A DNA stretch of 64,000 bases from Bradyrhizobium sp. Ec3.3 (GCF_000472925.1 NZ_AXAS01000042.1:1-64000); one strand, 5' to 3'. Positions 53,060 through 63,132 are shown, counted from the first letter of the stretch. The notes: generated from the letters alone by a model not told the origin. Made by a program: numbers and translations.

Positions 53060-55225
53060 TCAACCCGCGGCCTTCGCCTCGCGGCGGCGTGCGGTGAGAA
53101 TGTACTCGGTGTAGCCGTTCGGCTGCTCGCGGCCCTTGAAGATCAGGTCGCAGGCGGCCTTGAAGGCGACGCCGTCGAACGCGGGTGCCATCGGCTTGTA
53201 GATCGCGTCCCCGGCATTCTGCTTGTCGACGACGACGGCCATGCGCTTCAGCGACTCCATCACCTGCGCCTCGGTGATCACGCCCTGGTGCAGCCAGTTG
53301 GCGAGATGCTGGCTGGAGATACGCAAGGTGGCGCGGTCTTCCATCATGCCGACATCGTGGATGTCGGGCACCTTGGAGCAGCCGACGCCCTGGTCGATCC
53401 AGCGCACGACGTAGCCCAAAATGCCCTGGCAGTTGTTGTCGATCTCCTGCTTGACGTCGTCAGGCGCCCAGTTCGACTTCGACACCGGAATGGTGAGGAT
53501 GTCGGACAGCTTTCCGCGCGGGCCGCCCTTGGTGAGCTCCTGCTGGCGGGCGATGACGTTGACCTGGTGGTAGTGCAGCGCGTGCAGCGTCGCCGCGGTC
53601 GGCGAGGGCACCCAGGCCGTGGTGGCGCCGGCCTGCGGATGGGCGAGCTTCTGGACCAGCATGTCCGCCATCTTGTCGGGCGCCGCCCACATGCCCTTGC
53701 CGATCTGGGCATGGCCGGGCAGGCCGTCGATCAGGCCCGTGTCGACGTTCCAGTCCTCATAGGCCTTGATCCAGGCCTGCGCCTTCATCTCGTTCTTGCG
53801 GATCATGGGACCCGCTTCCATCGAGGTGTGGATCTCGTCGCCGGTGCGGTCGAGGAAGCCGGTGTTGATGAACATGATGCGCTTGGAGGCGCGCTGGATG
53901 CAGGCCTTGAGGTTGACGGTGGTGCGCCGCTCCTCTTCCATGATGCCGACCTTGAGCGTGTTCTCGGGCAGCGAGAGCATCTTCTCGACGCGATCGAAGA
54001 TCTCGCAGGTGAACGACACCTCGTCCGGGCCGTGCATCTTCGGCTTGACGATATAGGCCGATCCGGTGCGGCTGTTCCTGACCTTGGAATTGCCCTTGAG
54101 GTCGTGGATTGCGAGCAAGCCCGAGACGGCGGCGTCGAGCAGGCCTTCGGGGACTTCCTCGCCGGCCTCGTCCAGCACCGCATCGGTGAACATGTGGTGA
54201 CCGCAATTGCGCATCAGCAGCAGGCTGCGGCCGTGCAGCTTGACGTCGCCCTTGCCGTCCGGCGTCTTGTAGCTGCGGTCGGCGTTGAGCGCGCGCGTCA
54301 GCGTCTTGCCACCTTTTTCGAAGTCCGCCGACAGCGTGCCGTTCATCAGGCCGAGCGTGTTGCGGTAGACCTGAACCTTGTCCTCGGCATCGACCGCGGC
54401 GACCGAGTCTTCCATGTCGAGAATGGTCGAGACGGCGGCTTCCATGATCATGTCGGCGACGCCGGCCGGATCGTCCTTGCCGATCGCGCTGTTGCGGTTG
54501 ATCGTCACCTCGACATGCAGGCCGTTGTTGACGAGCAGCACTGCGGACGGAGCGGACGCATCGCCCTCGAAGCCGGCGAACTGCGCGGCGTTCTTCAGCG
54601 CCGTCGCATTGCCGCTCTTCAGCTTCACCGCGAGCTGGCCGGCGACCACGCTGTAGGCGGTGACGTCGGTGTGGCTTCCGGTGGCGAGCGGCGCGGCCGC
54701 ATCGAGGAAGGCCTTTGCCTTGGCGATCACCTTGTCGCCGCGCGCCTTGTTGTAACCCTTGCCGCCCTCGGACGGATCATGCGGGATCGCGTCGGTGCCG
54801 TAGAACGCGTCGTAGAGCGAGCCCCAGCGCGCGTTCGCGGCATTGAGCGCATAGCGGGCGTTGGTCAGGGGCACGACAAGCTGCGGGCCGCAGATCTTGC
54901 CGATTTCGTCATCGACATTGGCAGTCTCGACCTTCTGCGTCGCCGGCTCGGGGACGAGATAGCCGACCTCTTTCAGGAAGGCGGTATAGGCATTGAGGTC
55001 GAACGGTTTGCCCTTGTTGGCGCGGTGCCAGTCGTCGATCTTGGCTTGCAGCGCGTCGCGCACACGTAGCAGGGCGCGGTTCTTCGGTCCCAAATCTCTG
55101 ACGATGGCGGCGAGCCCGGCCCAGAACGCGTCCGGCGCGATCCCCGTCTGCGGGGCGGCCTTCTTTTCGATGAAGTCGAACAGGACGGGGGCGATCTTCA
55201 ATCCATGGGCGTCGACGCGTTTCAT
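53060..55225 (-). CDS. glcB: malate synthase G
   Basis: This 721-residue enzyme condenses glyoxylate with acetyl-CoA to malate. The length and sequence are those of isoform G: the N-terminal FWAGLAAIVRDLGPKNRALLRVRDALQ, the barrel strand TILDMEDSVAAVDAEDKV with catalytic acidic residues, GTGSAYIVKPKMHGPDEVSFT and the C-terminal EGVITEAQVMESL-like region. Start at ATG 55225 (KRVDAHGLKIAPVLFDFIEKK). A conserved inverted-repeat element lies about 80-100 bp upstream. With the serine-glyoxylate aminotransferase gene next to it, it points to glyoxylate assimilation. Confidence 0.95.
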   Translation of the reverse strand: MKRVDAHGLKIAPVLFDFIEKKAAPQTGIAPDAFWAGLAAIVRDLGPKNRALLRVRDALQAKIDDWHRANKGKPFDLNAYTAFLKEVGYLVPEPATQKVETANVDDEIGKICGPQLVVPLTNARYALNAANARWGSLYDAFYGTDAIPHDPSEGGKGYNKARGDKVIAKAKAFLDAAAPLATGSHTDVTAYSVVAGQLAVKLKSGNATALKNAAQFAGFEGDASAPSAVLLVNNGLHVEVTINRNSAIGKDDPAGVADMIMEAAVSTILDMEDSVAAVDAEDKVQVYRNTLGLMNGTLSADFEKGGKTLTRALNADRSYKTPDGKGDVKLHGRSLLLMRNCGHHMFTDAVLDEAGEEVPEGLLDAAVSGLLAIHDLKGNSKVRNSRTGSAYIVKPKMHGPDEVSFTCEIFDRVEKMLSLPENTLKVGIMEEERRTTVNLKACIQRASKRIMFINTGFLDRTGDEIHTSMEAGPMIRKNEMKAQAWIKAYEDWNVDTGLIDGLPGHAQIGKGMWAAPDKMADMLVQKLAHPQAGATTAWVPSPTAATLHALHYHQVNVIARQQELTKGGPRGKLSDILTIPVSKSNWAPDDVKQEIDNNCQGILGYVVRWIDQGVGCSKVPDIHDVGMMEDRATLRISSQHLANWLHQGVITEAQVMESLKRMAVVVDKQNAGDAIYKPMAPAFDGVAFKAACDLIFKGREQPNGYTEYILTARRREAKAAG

Positions 55226-55301
55226 GATGGGCTTTCTTGTTGGAAATGGTGTTTTTGGCCGCTTTCGGTCCGAAAGCAGCAAATTGCACCCGCATGCGAC
55301 C

Positions 55302-55328
55302 CCATCCTGTAGCAATGCCGCAGAATGG
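55302..55328. promoter_or_regulatory. inverted-repeat element upstream of malate synthase
   Basis: CCATCCTGTAG and CCGCAGAATGG are imperfect arms with the 5-base spacer CAATG, in the same 11-5-11 layout and beside the same flanking block (AGCCGCC, TTGTGAGATG, CGGATCAT) as the site at 45458-45484. It is probably the operator for a carbon-source regulator of glcB. Confidence 0.55.
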
Positions 55329-55490
55329 GGCAGCACGTCACACAGCCGCCTTGTGAGATGTTGTCGGATCATCAAACGGGTGCGGGTCTATTTGGCCTCG
55401 TAGCGTGAAGCCGCTTGTCGATCGAGCGGACCAGGCTGGTCGCGGAAATCGCGTCGTCGATCCGCGGACCAAGGCCTGGTTCGTCGAGCG

Positions 55491-56672
55491 CTATTGCGCT
55501 GTTTGATTGATCCGCTGCTTGTCCTCGAAAACGGCCATGGCAGCATCGACACCTCCGCCGCGATGAGGCGCGCCGGCAGCGGTAAGGCCCATCTCCACTC
55601 CGGACAGCGCGCCGAGCAGGCTGAGCTCGTTGCACTCGCCGAGATGACCGATGCGGAAGACCTTGCCGACGACCTTGCCCAAGCCAGAACCAAGCGAGAC
55701 GTTGTACTTCTCGAGCGTGATCTTGCGGAAGCGATCGGCGTCATGGCCCGGGGGCATCAACACCCCGGTCAGAACGGGCGACTGCTCGGCCGGATTTTGA
55801 CAGAGCACTTCAAGGCCCCACGCTTCGACCGCGGCGCGACACGCCGTCGCGAGACGCTTGTGTCGAGCGAAGACGTTGTCGAACCCCTCCTCTTTCAGCA
55901 TCTCGAGCGCTTCTTTCAGCCCGTAAAGCAAGTTGGTGGCGGGAGTGTACGGAAAGAACCCGGCATTGTTGTGCTTCAGCATCTCCTGCCAGTCCCAAAA
56001 GGACCGGGGCATCTTGTTGTCCTTCGACGCAGTCAACGCCTTTTCAGAAATCGCGTTGAAGCCCAATCCAGGAGGAAGCATCAATCCCTTCTGAGATCCG
56101 GAGACCGTCACGTCGACCTTCCATTCATCGTGGCGGTAGTCGACCGACGCCAGCGAGGAGATGGTATCGACCATGAACAAGGCGGGATGCTTCGCTGCAT
56201 CGATGGACTTGCGTATCTCGGCGATTCGGCTGGTCGCTCCCGTGGAGGTCTCGTTATGCACGACCATCACGGCTTTGATGCTGTGCGATTTGTCCTCCAG
56301 CAGTTTTGCTTCGATTGCTGCTGGCTCGGCGCCATGGCGCCAGTCGCCGGGAACGAAGTCGACCTCAACACCGAAACGCGTAGCGATCTGCTTCCAAAGC
56401 GTTGCGAAATGCCCCGTCTCGACCATGAGAACCTTGTCGCCCGGCGACAAGGTATTGACGATGGCAGCTTCCCAGGCGCCGGTGCCGGATGAGGGGAAAA
56501 TAATGACGGGCTGCTTCGTCTTGAACACGTCCTTGCAGCCCTCGAGCACGCGATTCCCCAACTCGGCGAATTCGGCGCTCCGATGATCGATGATGGGCAT
56601 CGCGATCGCGCGCAGGATGCGGTCGGGTATCGGGCTAGGTCCGGGAATCTGCAAAAAGTGGCGACCCTGCAT
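55491..56672 (-). CDS. sgaA: serine--glyoxylate aminotransferase
   Basis: This 393-residue class V PLP enzyme transfers the amino group of serine to glyoxylate, giving hydroxypyruvate and glycine. The PLP lysine is Lys195 in SGSQKGLMLPPGLGF; Asp169 (FMVDTISSLASVDY) contacts the ring nitrogen. The N-terminus HFLQIPGPSPIPDRILRAIAMPIIDHRS and PSSGTGAWEAA are typical of SGAT. ATG 56672 has GGAGGAAAT at the right distance. It is divergent from a GntR regulator by 150 bp. Confidence 0.93.
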   Translation of the reverse strand: MQGRHFLQIPGPSPIPDRILRAIAMPIIDHRSAEFAELGNRVLEGCKDVFKTKQPVIIFPSSGTGAWEAAIVNTLSPGDKVLMVETGHFATLWKQIATRFGVEVDFVPGDWRHGAEPAAIEAKLLEDKSHSIKAVMVVHNETSTGATSRIAEIRKSIDAAKHPALFMVDTISSLASVDYRHDEWKVDVTVSGSQKGLMLPPGLGFNAISEKALTASKDNKMPRSFWDWQEMLKHNNAGFFPYTPATNLLYGLKEALEMLKEEGFDNVFARHKRLATACRAAVEAWGLEVLCQNPAEQSPVLTGVLMPPGHDADRFRKITLEKYNVSLGSGLGKVVGKVFRIGHLGECNELSLLGALSGVEMGLTAAGAPHRGGGVDAAMAVFEDKQRINQTAQ

Positions 56673-56746
56673 GATGATTTCCTCCAAACGGGGCTAGAGC
56701 GCTGACTAGCGGTATGTCACCCACTTTTTGCATTCATTTATTGGGA

Positions 56747-56779
56747 AGTCAATCTATATTAAGAATTCAAAAATTGACT
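56747..56779. promoter_or_regulatory. inverted repeat in sgaA-gntR intergenic region
   Basis: AGTCAAT and ATTGACT are exact 7-bp inverted arms with a 19-base AT-rich spacer, located midway between the divergent aminotransferase and GntR genes. It is a candidate GntR operator. Confidence 0.4.
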
Positions 56780-56822
56780 ATGCGACCTCGACAACTTCTC
56801 CCGGCGGGCCTACCGATACGAG

Positions 56823-57527
56823 ATGACAGACACCGCACTTGAACCGCCCGAAGATCAGGCAACCTCAGCAGCCCACGGGGATGACAAAGGCCCCGGCTCA
56901 TTGCACGACGAGCTGCTTGGCAAGCTTCGGGATTTCATCGTCGAGGGCAATCTTGCCGACGGAGCACGCGTTCCCGAACGAGCCCTATGCGAGCTGTTCA
57001 ACATTTCGCGGACTCCCCTGCGCGAGGCCCTGAAGGTGCTGGCCGCCGAAGGCCTGATCGAACTGCTTCCCAATCGCGGCGCACGCATCCGCGCCTTGAG
57101 CCCCGACGACATCCGGGACCTCTTCGACCTCATGGGAGGGCTCGAGGCGCTCGCAGGGCGACTGGCCTGCGAGCGCATAACGGACGAAGAAATCGCCGAA
57201 ATCGAGCAGATTCACCACGATATGTACCGCCATTACCTTCGGCGCGACATGCACGAATACTTCCGGAGCAATCAGGCCATCCACCAAAAGATCCTGGCGG
57301 CCGCTCGAAATCCCAGCCTAACGGCGACCTACGCCAACCTGTCTGGCCGGATCCGGCGGGTACGCTACACGGCCAATCTGGCTAGAGATCGCGATCGCTG
57401 GGGCGAAGCCATGCGTGAACATGAGGCCGTTCTGGACGCGCTCCGCCGCCGGTCCGGGGGCGAATTGGCCAACATTCTGTTCGCTCACCTCAGAAACAAG
57501 CGAAAGGCCGCGCAAGGCCAGACCTAG
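56823..57527 (+). CDS. GntR-family (FCD-type) transcriptional regulator
   Basis: This 234-residue regulator has a winged helix-turn-helix (DFIVEGNLADGARVPERALCELFNISRTPLREALKVLAAEGLIE) and an all-helical FCD effector domain (DLFDLMGGLEALAGRLACERIT, HQKILAAARNPSL and HEAVLDALRRR, with the metal-binding His/Asp residues). The first 30 residues are an acidic extension. It is divergent from sgaA and upstream of the 2-hydroxyacid dehydrogenase gene, either of which may be its target. Confidence 0.92.
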   Translation: MTDTALEPPEDQATSAAHGDDKGPGSLHDELLGKLRDFIVEGNLADGARVPERALCELFNISRTPLREALKVLAAEGLIELLPNRGARIRALSPDDIRDLFDLMGGLEALAGRLACERITDEEIAEIEQIHHDMYRHYLRRDMHEYFRSNQAIHQKILAAARNPSLTATYANLSGRIRRVRYTANLARDRDRWGEAMREHEAVLDALRRRSGGELANILFAHLRNKRKAAQGQT

Positions 57528-57793
57528 GACGCCCTCCTCTTCCACCCGCTCACCACCGCTACTGCGGCTGCCGAGTACTATGTCGGCATCTTTTCGAACT
57601 TATACTTCAATATTGCATTCAAAATTCTTTCGCTCTAGTGTCCCGCGAACACGCCGGCTGATCGGAAGCTGGCGCCTTGCATAGAAACCGAGCGAGGAGC
57701 GCAGGTGGGGACCGAAGCCCGACGGTGGGCACTCCTGTCGGCGATCCACCCCATTCTTCCGTCTCCGGGGCGCTCCAGGATTGAAGGCACGCC

Positions 57794-60712
57794 ATGAATC
57801 AGACCGCATTCGCAGGCCGCTACCGCTACGACGTCGACTTTGAAAGGCGGCTGGTTCGAGCGATGGAGGGCGAGGTCCGCTTCGATGCATTCACCCGCGG
57901 ACGGTATGCGACAGACGCCTCGATCTATCAGATCATCCCCCAAGGCGTCGCTTTTCCAAAAACCGAGACAGACATCGCCGCGGCACTGACAATTGCTGCC
58001 GAACACGGCGTCCCCGTGATCGCACGTGGCGGCGGCACTTCTCAGAATGGCCAACCGATCGGTAATGGCCTCGTGCTCGACCTGAGCCGCTACTTCAATG
58101 CGATCCGCGAATACGATCCCGCGGGCCGCTCGATCTCAGTCGCTCCCGGGATCGTTCTCGAGGCACTCAACACCTTCGTCAAGAAAGACGGCCTGTTCTT
58201 CCCAGTCGAGCCATCGACGGCGAGCCGCTGCACGATCGGCGGGATGACAGGCAACAATTCTTCCGGTGCCCGCTCGCTCAGATACGGCAAGACCGTCGAC
58301 AATGTCATCGCACTCAAGGCCATGTTCAATGATGGCGAATCCTTCACGCTAAGTGATCGACCGATCGGCGATAACTCATCTTCGCGCACCCGCGATTTGA
58401 TGAACCGGATGCTTGCGCTGGCAGAGCGCCATAGATCCGAGATCGAGACTATCTTTCCGAAGGTCCAGCGTCGCGTCGGCGGCTATAGTCTCGATGAATT
58501 GCTGGCGGTGCGGCCCAACCTCTCGCACCTGCTTGTCGGCTCGGAAGGCACCCTTGCAATCACGACGGAAGCGACACTGCTTCTCTCGCCGCTGCCCCGG
58601 CATCGCGTAATGGGCGTCTGCCATTTTCCGAACTTTCGTGCTGCCATGGAGACAACCCAACATCTCGTCGCGCTCAATCCCGTGGCGGTCGAGCTGGTCG
58701 ACAACAATGTTCTGGTTCTCGGCGCGGACATCCCGCTCTTCATCCGCACTCTCAACGATATCACGAGAGGAAAGCCGAACTGCCTGCTCCTGGTCGAGTT
58801 TGCTGGGGATGATCTTTCCCAACTGAAAAGCTACCTGAAACGCCTGGATCAATGCATGGCCGACCATGGCTTTGCGGACGCTGTGGTCGAGGTCGTCGAA
58901 CCAGACCGACAGAAGCGAGTCTGGGAAGTTCGAGAAGCCTGTCTGAACATCATGATGTCGATGAAGGGGGACGGAAAACCCGTCTCGTTCATCGAAGATT
59001 GTGCCGTTCCTCTGGAGCACCTGGCCGATTACACGGATGCGGTGACGGCCCTGTTCGAGAAGCACGGAACGCGCGGAACCTGGTATGCCCACGCGTCCGT
59101 CGGCTGCCTCCATGTGCGTCCCATCCTGAACATAAAGACCGAAGAGGGCGTCAAGGCGATGCGAGCCATCGCCGAAGAAGCGTGCGACCTTGTGAGACGA
59201 TTCAAAGGGTCGTTCTCAGGCGAACACGGAGATGGCATCTCCCGCTCAGATTTCATCGAGCCGATGTTTGGCGGATCGCTCACACGCGCCTTCGAGGAGG
59301 TCAAGGACGCGTTCGACCCCGGAAACCGGCTCAATCCGGGCAAGATCATCCGACCCTATCACATGGACGATCGCAGCTTGATGCGCTTTCCGCCGGAGTA
59401 TCGCGCCTCCGTTCCCGCGAAGACGGCACTCGACTGGTCCGAATGGGGCGGCTTCGGCGGCGCCGTCGAAATGTGCAACAACAACGGTACATGCCGGAAG
59501 ATGGCGGGAGGCACGATGTGTCCGTCCTGGCGCGTCACGCGGCAAGAGCAACACCTCACCCGAGGCCGGGCAAATACGTTGCGGCTCGCGATCTCCGGAC
59601 AACTCGGTCAGGATGCCCTAACCTCTCCAGAGATGAAGGAAACGCTCGACCTTTGCGTCTCCTGCAAGGGTTGCAAGCGTGACTGCCCCACGGGCGTCGA
59701 TATGGCGCGGATGAAAATCGAATTCCTACACCACTACCATGGTCGACACGGCCTGCCGCTTAAGGAGCGACTGATCGCATATTTGCCGCGCTATGCACCA
59801 CTTGCTGCAAAGCTCGCCCCTCTCATGAATTTGCGTGACCGTATACCCGGCCTGGCGTGGGTAACTGAACGCTGGCTCGGGTTTTCGGCGCGACGTACGT
59901 TGCCTGTGTGGCGTTCCCCCTGGCGCGACAAGCGTCGTCAAGCTTCGCCATCGGATGTCGTGGGAGACGGACGCGACGTGGTGCTCTTCGGCGACACCTT
60001 CAACCGGTACTTCGAACGCGAAAACCTGGAAGCGGCTGAGAAGGTACTACAGGCCGGCGGATACCGGATGCATCATGTCGCGGCAAAGGATGGCGGGCGG
60101 CCGTTGTGCTGCGGACGAACCTTCCTTTCGGCAGGCCTTGTAGAGGAGGCCCGCCTGGAAGCTAGGCGGACTGCGGAAGCCCTTGTGCCATTCGTATCCA
60201 GGGGAGCGAAGATCGTCGGGCTCGAACCCTCGTGTCTGATGACGTTCCGTGACGAGTTTGCCGCCCTCCTGCCGAAGGCAGAAGTTGCGCCATTGGCGAG
60301 AGCGGCAAGGCTGCTCGAGGAATTGCTGGCCGACGATCTCGTCGCAGGTGCTACAACCTTGTCTTTCCGGGACCAAGGAGGGCGGACCGTGCATCTGCAC
60401 GGTCATTGTCATCAAAAGGCGTTCGACGCGATGGGAGCGGTGGAAAAGACGTTGCGGGCTGTCCCAGGACTCGACGTCAAGCCTATCGAGTCCAGTTGTT
60501 GTGGCATGTCCGGCGCATTCGGTTACGGAGCAGCCACGATCGACATCTCGATGGCGATGGGCGAGTTGTCCCTTTTCCCCGCCGTCCGCCAGGCAGCCCC
60601 TGAAGATCTCGTCGTCGCGGACGGCACAAGTTGTCGCCATCAGATCTGGGACGGAGCCGCCCGAGAAGCCGTTCACGTCGCGCGCGTGCTGGCAATGGCG
60701 CTCGACGATTGA
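57794..60712 (+). CDS. FAD/4Fe-4S D-2-hydroxyacid (D-lactate/glycolate-type) dehydrogenase
   Basis: This 972-residue fusion joins a GlcD-like FAD domain (VPVIARGGGTSQNGQPIGNGLVLDLSRYF; GGMTGNNSSGARSLRYG; SFSGEHGDGISRSDF) to a GlpC-like iron-sulfur half. The Fe-S part has a CVSCKGCKRDCPTGVD cluster motif and the two CCG-domain signatures RPLCCGRTF and SSCCGMSGAFGYG. Such proteins oxidise D-lactate or related 2-hydroxyacids and feed electrons to the respiratory chain. Its place beside serine-glyoxylate aminotransferase and malate synthase makes a role in glycolate/glycerate-type metabolism possible, but the substrate is not fixed. Confidence 0.9.
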   Translation: MNQTAFAGRYRYDVDFERRLVRAMEGEVRFDAFTRGRYATDASIYQIIPQGVAFPKTETDIAAALTIAAEHGVPVIARGGGTSQNGQPIGNGLVLDLSRYFNAIREYDPAGRSISVAPGIVLEALNTFVKKDGLFFPVEPSTASRCTIGGMTGNNSSGARSLRYGKTVDNVIALKAMFNDGESFTLSDRPIGDNSSSRTRDLMNRMLALAERHRSEIETIFPKVQRRVGGYSLDELLAVRPNLSHLLVGSEGTLAITTEATLLLSPLPRHRVMGVCHFPNFRAAMETTQHLVALNPVAVELVDNNVLVLGADIPLFIRTLNDITRGKPNCLLLVEFAGDDLSQLKSYLKRLDQCMADHGFADAVVEVVEPDRQKRVWEVREACLNIMMSMKGDGKPVSFIEDCAVPLEHLADYTDAVTALFEKHGTRGTWYAHASVGCLHVRPILNIKTEEGVKAMRAIAEEACDLVRRFKGSFSGEHGDGISRSDFIEPMFGGSLTRAFEEVKDAFDPGNRLNPGKIIRPYHMDDRSLMRFPPEYRASVPAKTALDWSEWGGFGGAVEMCNNNGTCRKMAGGTMCPSWRVTRQEQHLTRGRANTLRLAISGQLGQDALTSPEMKETLDLCVSCKGCKRDCPTGVDMARMKIEFLHHYHGRHGLPLKERLIAYLPRYAPLAAKLAPLMNLRDRIPGLAWVTERWLGFSARRTLPVWRSPWRDKRRQASPSDVVGDGRDVVLFGDTFNRYFERENLEAAEKVLQAGGYRMHHVAAKDGGRPLCCGRTFLSAGLVEEARLEARRTAEALVPFVSRGAKIVGLEPSCLMTFRDEFAALLPKAEVAPLARAARLLEELLADDLVAGATTLSFRDQGGRTVHLHGHCHQKAFDAMGAVEKTLRAVPGLDVKPIESSCCGMSGAFGYGAATIDISMAMGELSLFPAVRQAAPEDLVVADGTSCRHQIWDGAAREAVHVARVLAMALDD

Positions 60713-60726
60713 TCGAAGTGGGCGAT

Positions 60727-61227
60727 CTACGTCGTCGTCTTGTCGGTGGGCAACTTTAAGCCCATCGACGCCTTGACGCGATCCATGACCACCATGGTCT
60801 TGAAATGCTTGACGTTGTGATTTTCGAAGAACAACCGCTTGGTAAGTTCTTCGTAATCTCTCATCGAAGCAATGCTGATCACCAACATGAAATCCATGTC
60901 GCCAGTAATGTAGTAGCATTGCTGGACTTCGGGAGTTGCTTTGAATGCCTTCTTGGCAGCCTCGAGCAGATCAAGACGCTCGTTTTCTATGTGGACTTCC
61001 ACGAGAAGTGTGATCGGTAGTCCCACAGTTTCTGGATCAAGGATGGCGACGTTGCTTTGGATGACGCCACCCTTCTGAAGCCTGCTGATCCGGCGTTGAA
61101 CAGCGGCAGCGGAGAGATTGACCATGTCTCCGACAGTGCGTTGCGGAGTCGTGTTGTCGCGCTGAAGAATTTCGAGGATTGCTAGATCATATTGATCGAG
61201 GTCATCCACCCCGAGCTTCTTCGGCAT
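60727..61227 (-). CDS. Lrp/AsnC-family transcriptional regulator
   Basis: This 166-residue regulator has an N-terminal helix-turn-helix (LDQYDLAILEILQRDNTTPQRTVGDMVNLSAAAVQRRISRLQKGGVI) and a C-terminal RAM ligand domain (TLLVEVHIENERLDLLEAAK; CYYITGDMDFMLVISI). ATG 61227 has GGAGG five bases upstream and is preferred to ATG 61239. It is divergent from the M20 peptidase and amino-acid binding-protein genes, which it may control. It ends 14 bp from the dehydrogenase stop, tail to tail. Confidence 0.93.
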   Translation of the reverse strand: MPKKLGVDDLDQYDLAILEILQRDNTTPQRTVGDMVNLSAAAVQRRISRLQKGGVIQSNVAILDPETVGLPITLLVEVHIENERLDLLEAAKKAFKATPEVQQCYYITGDMDFMLVISIASMRDYEELTKRLFFENHNVKHFKTMVVMDRVKASMGLKLPTDKTTT

Positions 61228-61600
61228 CAACGCCTCCATCGTCCAGTAAGCCTCTCAAGCTAAAAGCTTTTTTGAGCCCGCGCGCAATATGTTTTCGACG
61301 AGAATCCCCTCATCTCGGTCCTCTCGCCGCTCCCCTTTCGTTTGATAACCCCGACCTGAGCTGCGGCACGCCCCCGAAATGGCGCTCCGAGCGGTTTCGA
61401 GTGAACCACCACATTTCGTTCGGCCGATGCCGAGAAAACGAGGGAAGATTGCATTCGGCAGCTTGAATCCGAGCGCACAACTCGGCGGCGCCGCAATACT
61501 GATCACGTCTGAATATGCACATTCTTGAGGCACAAGAACCGCGACGCAGGGAGCGGCGGCCTGAGGTCGAAGTCGGCGATTCTTCCTTTCCGGAGTTCTG
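61228..61600. other. 373-bp intergenic region between lrp and M20 peptidase genes
   Basis: A long divergent promoter region with several AT-rich patches; it probably contains Lrp-type sites, but I cannot define a single convincing repeat. No gene was recognised. Confidence 0.4.
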
Positions 61601-63037
61601 ATGTCTAACGTTGCCCAACCGACCATGAGGGAAGCTGCGGTCGCCGCCGCGCGAAACTATGTCGTGGACGGCGGCTTTACGGCCGAGATGGCCCCTCGCA
61701 TTGCTATCCGCAGCGAAAGCCCGCGAGAAGACTGCCGCGACGACAACCTTCACTACTTGAACAAGGAAATGCGTCCGCTCCTGGAGCGGATGGGTTTTTC
61801 ATGCCAAGTCCTCGAGAACCCGATCGCACCGCGTCTACCGGCTATGTATGCCGAGCGGATCGAAGATCCGAGACGCCCCACCATTCTGATCTACGGCCAC
61901 GGCGACGTTCTGTGGGGCATGAGTGGCGACTGGAAGGACGGCCGCGATCCCTGGATACTGGATGAAGCCGGAGGACGCATCTACGGCCGAGGCACTGCGG
62001 ACAACAAGGGTCAGCACTCAATCAACCTGGCTGCCTTGCGCATCGTGCTGGACAAACGCGGTCAGCTTGGGTTCAACACCAAAGTGCTCATCGAGATGGG
62101 CGAAGAGACCGGCTCGCTCGGGCTGGCCGAACTCGCAAGAAACTACCGCGATCTGCTCAAGTCAGACTGTCTTATCGCTTCCGACGGCCCCCGTTTGGCA
62201 GCAGGTGCTCCGACCTTGTTTCTCGGCGGTCGAGGCAGCGTTGGTTTTCGTCTGACCTGCGAGATCCGTGAAGGAGCATATCATTCCGGAAACTGGGGTG
62301 GCCTGCTCGTCAATCCCGGCATCAGGCTTGCCCATGCGATCGCCACTATTACCGATCCGACCGGCCGCATCGCGATCCCAGAATGGACTCCGAAGCGCAT
62401 GCCGCCCGAGGTCGGCGCAGCCCTGAAAAAAATCGTCCTCGAAACAGGCCCCGATGACCCGGCGATTGACGACAACTGGGGTGAGCCGGGCTTGGCAGGC
62501 GCGGAACAGGTCTATGGCTGGTGCAATTTCGAGGTCCTGGCCTTCCTTTGCGGCCGGCCTGATGCGCCCGTCAATGCCGTGCCAGGGACCGCTCAAGCAA
62601 CATGTCAACTGCGCTACGTCGTTGGCGTCGATCCTGAGAAGGTGCTTCCCGCATTGCGCGCTCATCTGGATGCGCGAGGGTTCTCCGACGTGAAATTCGA
62701 GGAAATCAAGGAAGACTTCTATCTTGCGACCCGGACCAGCCTCGACAACCGCTGGGTTCAGTTCGCTCTCTCGTCGATGAAAACGACGCTCGGTCGCGAA
62801 GCATCTTTGTTGCCTAACTTTGGCGGATCGCTGCCAAACGAGGTATTTGCCGAGATCATCGGCATGCCGACCCTTTGGATCCCGCACTCCTATCCTTCCT
62901 GCTCCCAGCACGCACCGGACGAGCACATGCTCGTCAGCGTGGCGGAGGAAGGAATGCAAATCATGACGGGCCTGTTCTGGGATCTCGGAGAGGCTGCGAT
63001 CCAAGACGGGCAACCAGTCGCATCGGCGGCGGCCTGA
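61601..63037 (+). CDS. M20-family metallopeptidase
   Basis: This 478-residue M20 enzyme hydrolyses a peptide or N-acyl amino acid. The di-zinc motifs are intact: ILIYGHGDVLWG (His and following Asp), IYGRGTADNKGQHSINLAAL (bridging Asp), EMGEETGSLGL (Glu pair) and the C-terminal SYPSCSQHAPDEHM (His). There is no signal peptide, so it is cytoplasmic. It lies 95 bp upstream of an amino-acid ABC binding-protein gene on the same strand, which suggests use of imported amino-acid derivatives. Confidence 0.9.
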   Translation: MSNVAQPTMREAAVAAARNYVVDGGFTAEMAPRIAIRSESPREDCRDDNLHYLNKEMRPLLERMGFSCQVLENPIAPRLPAMYAERIEDPRRPTILIYGHGDVLWGMSGDWKDGRDPWILDEAGGRIYGRGTADNKGQHSINLAALRIVLDKRGQLGFNTKVLIEMGEETGSLGLAELARNYRDLLKSDCLIASDGPRLAAGAPTLFLGGRGSVGFRLTCEIREGAYHSGNWGGLLVNPGIRLAHAIATITDPTGRIAIPEWTPKRMPPEVGAALKKIVLETGPDDPAIDDNWGEPGLAGAEQVYGWCNFEVLAFLCGRPDAPVNAVPGTAQATCQLRYVVGVDPEKVLPALRAHLDARGFSDVKFEEIKEDFYLATRTSLDNRWVQFALSSMKTTLGREASLLPNFGGSLPNEVFAEIIGMPTLWIPHSYPSCSQHAPDEHMLVSVAEEGMQIMTGLFWDLGEAAIQDGQPVASAAA

Positions 63038-63132
63038 AGCCAGCTGGTCCCAGCCAGACCTAATCGGTGATGCCGCAAGGCGTCGCCCAAGACAACAAAA
63101 ACAAAGCATCATCCAAACAGGAAGGATCGACT

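Noticed and set aside
52889..55069. 726-residue open frame on the plus strand
   Set aside because: Antisense to malate synthase G; its low-complexity, His/Leu/Val/Arg-rich sequence is typical of such shadows.
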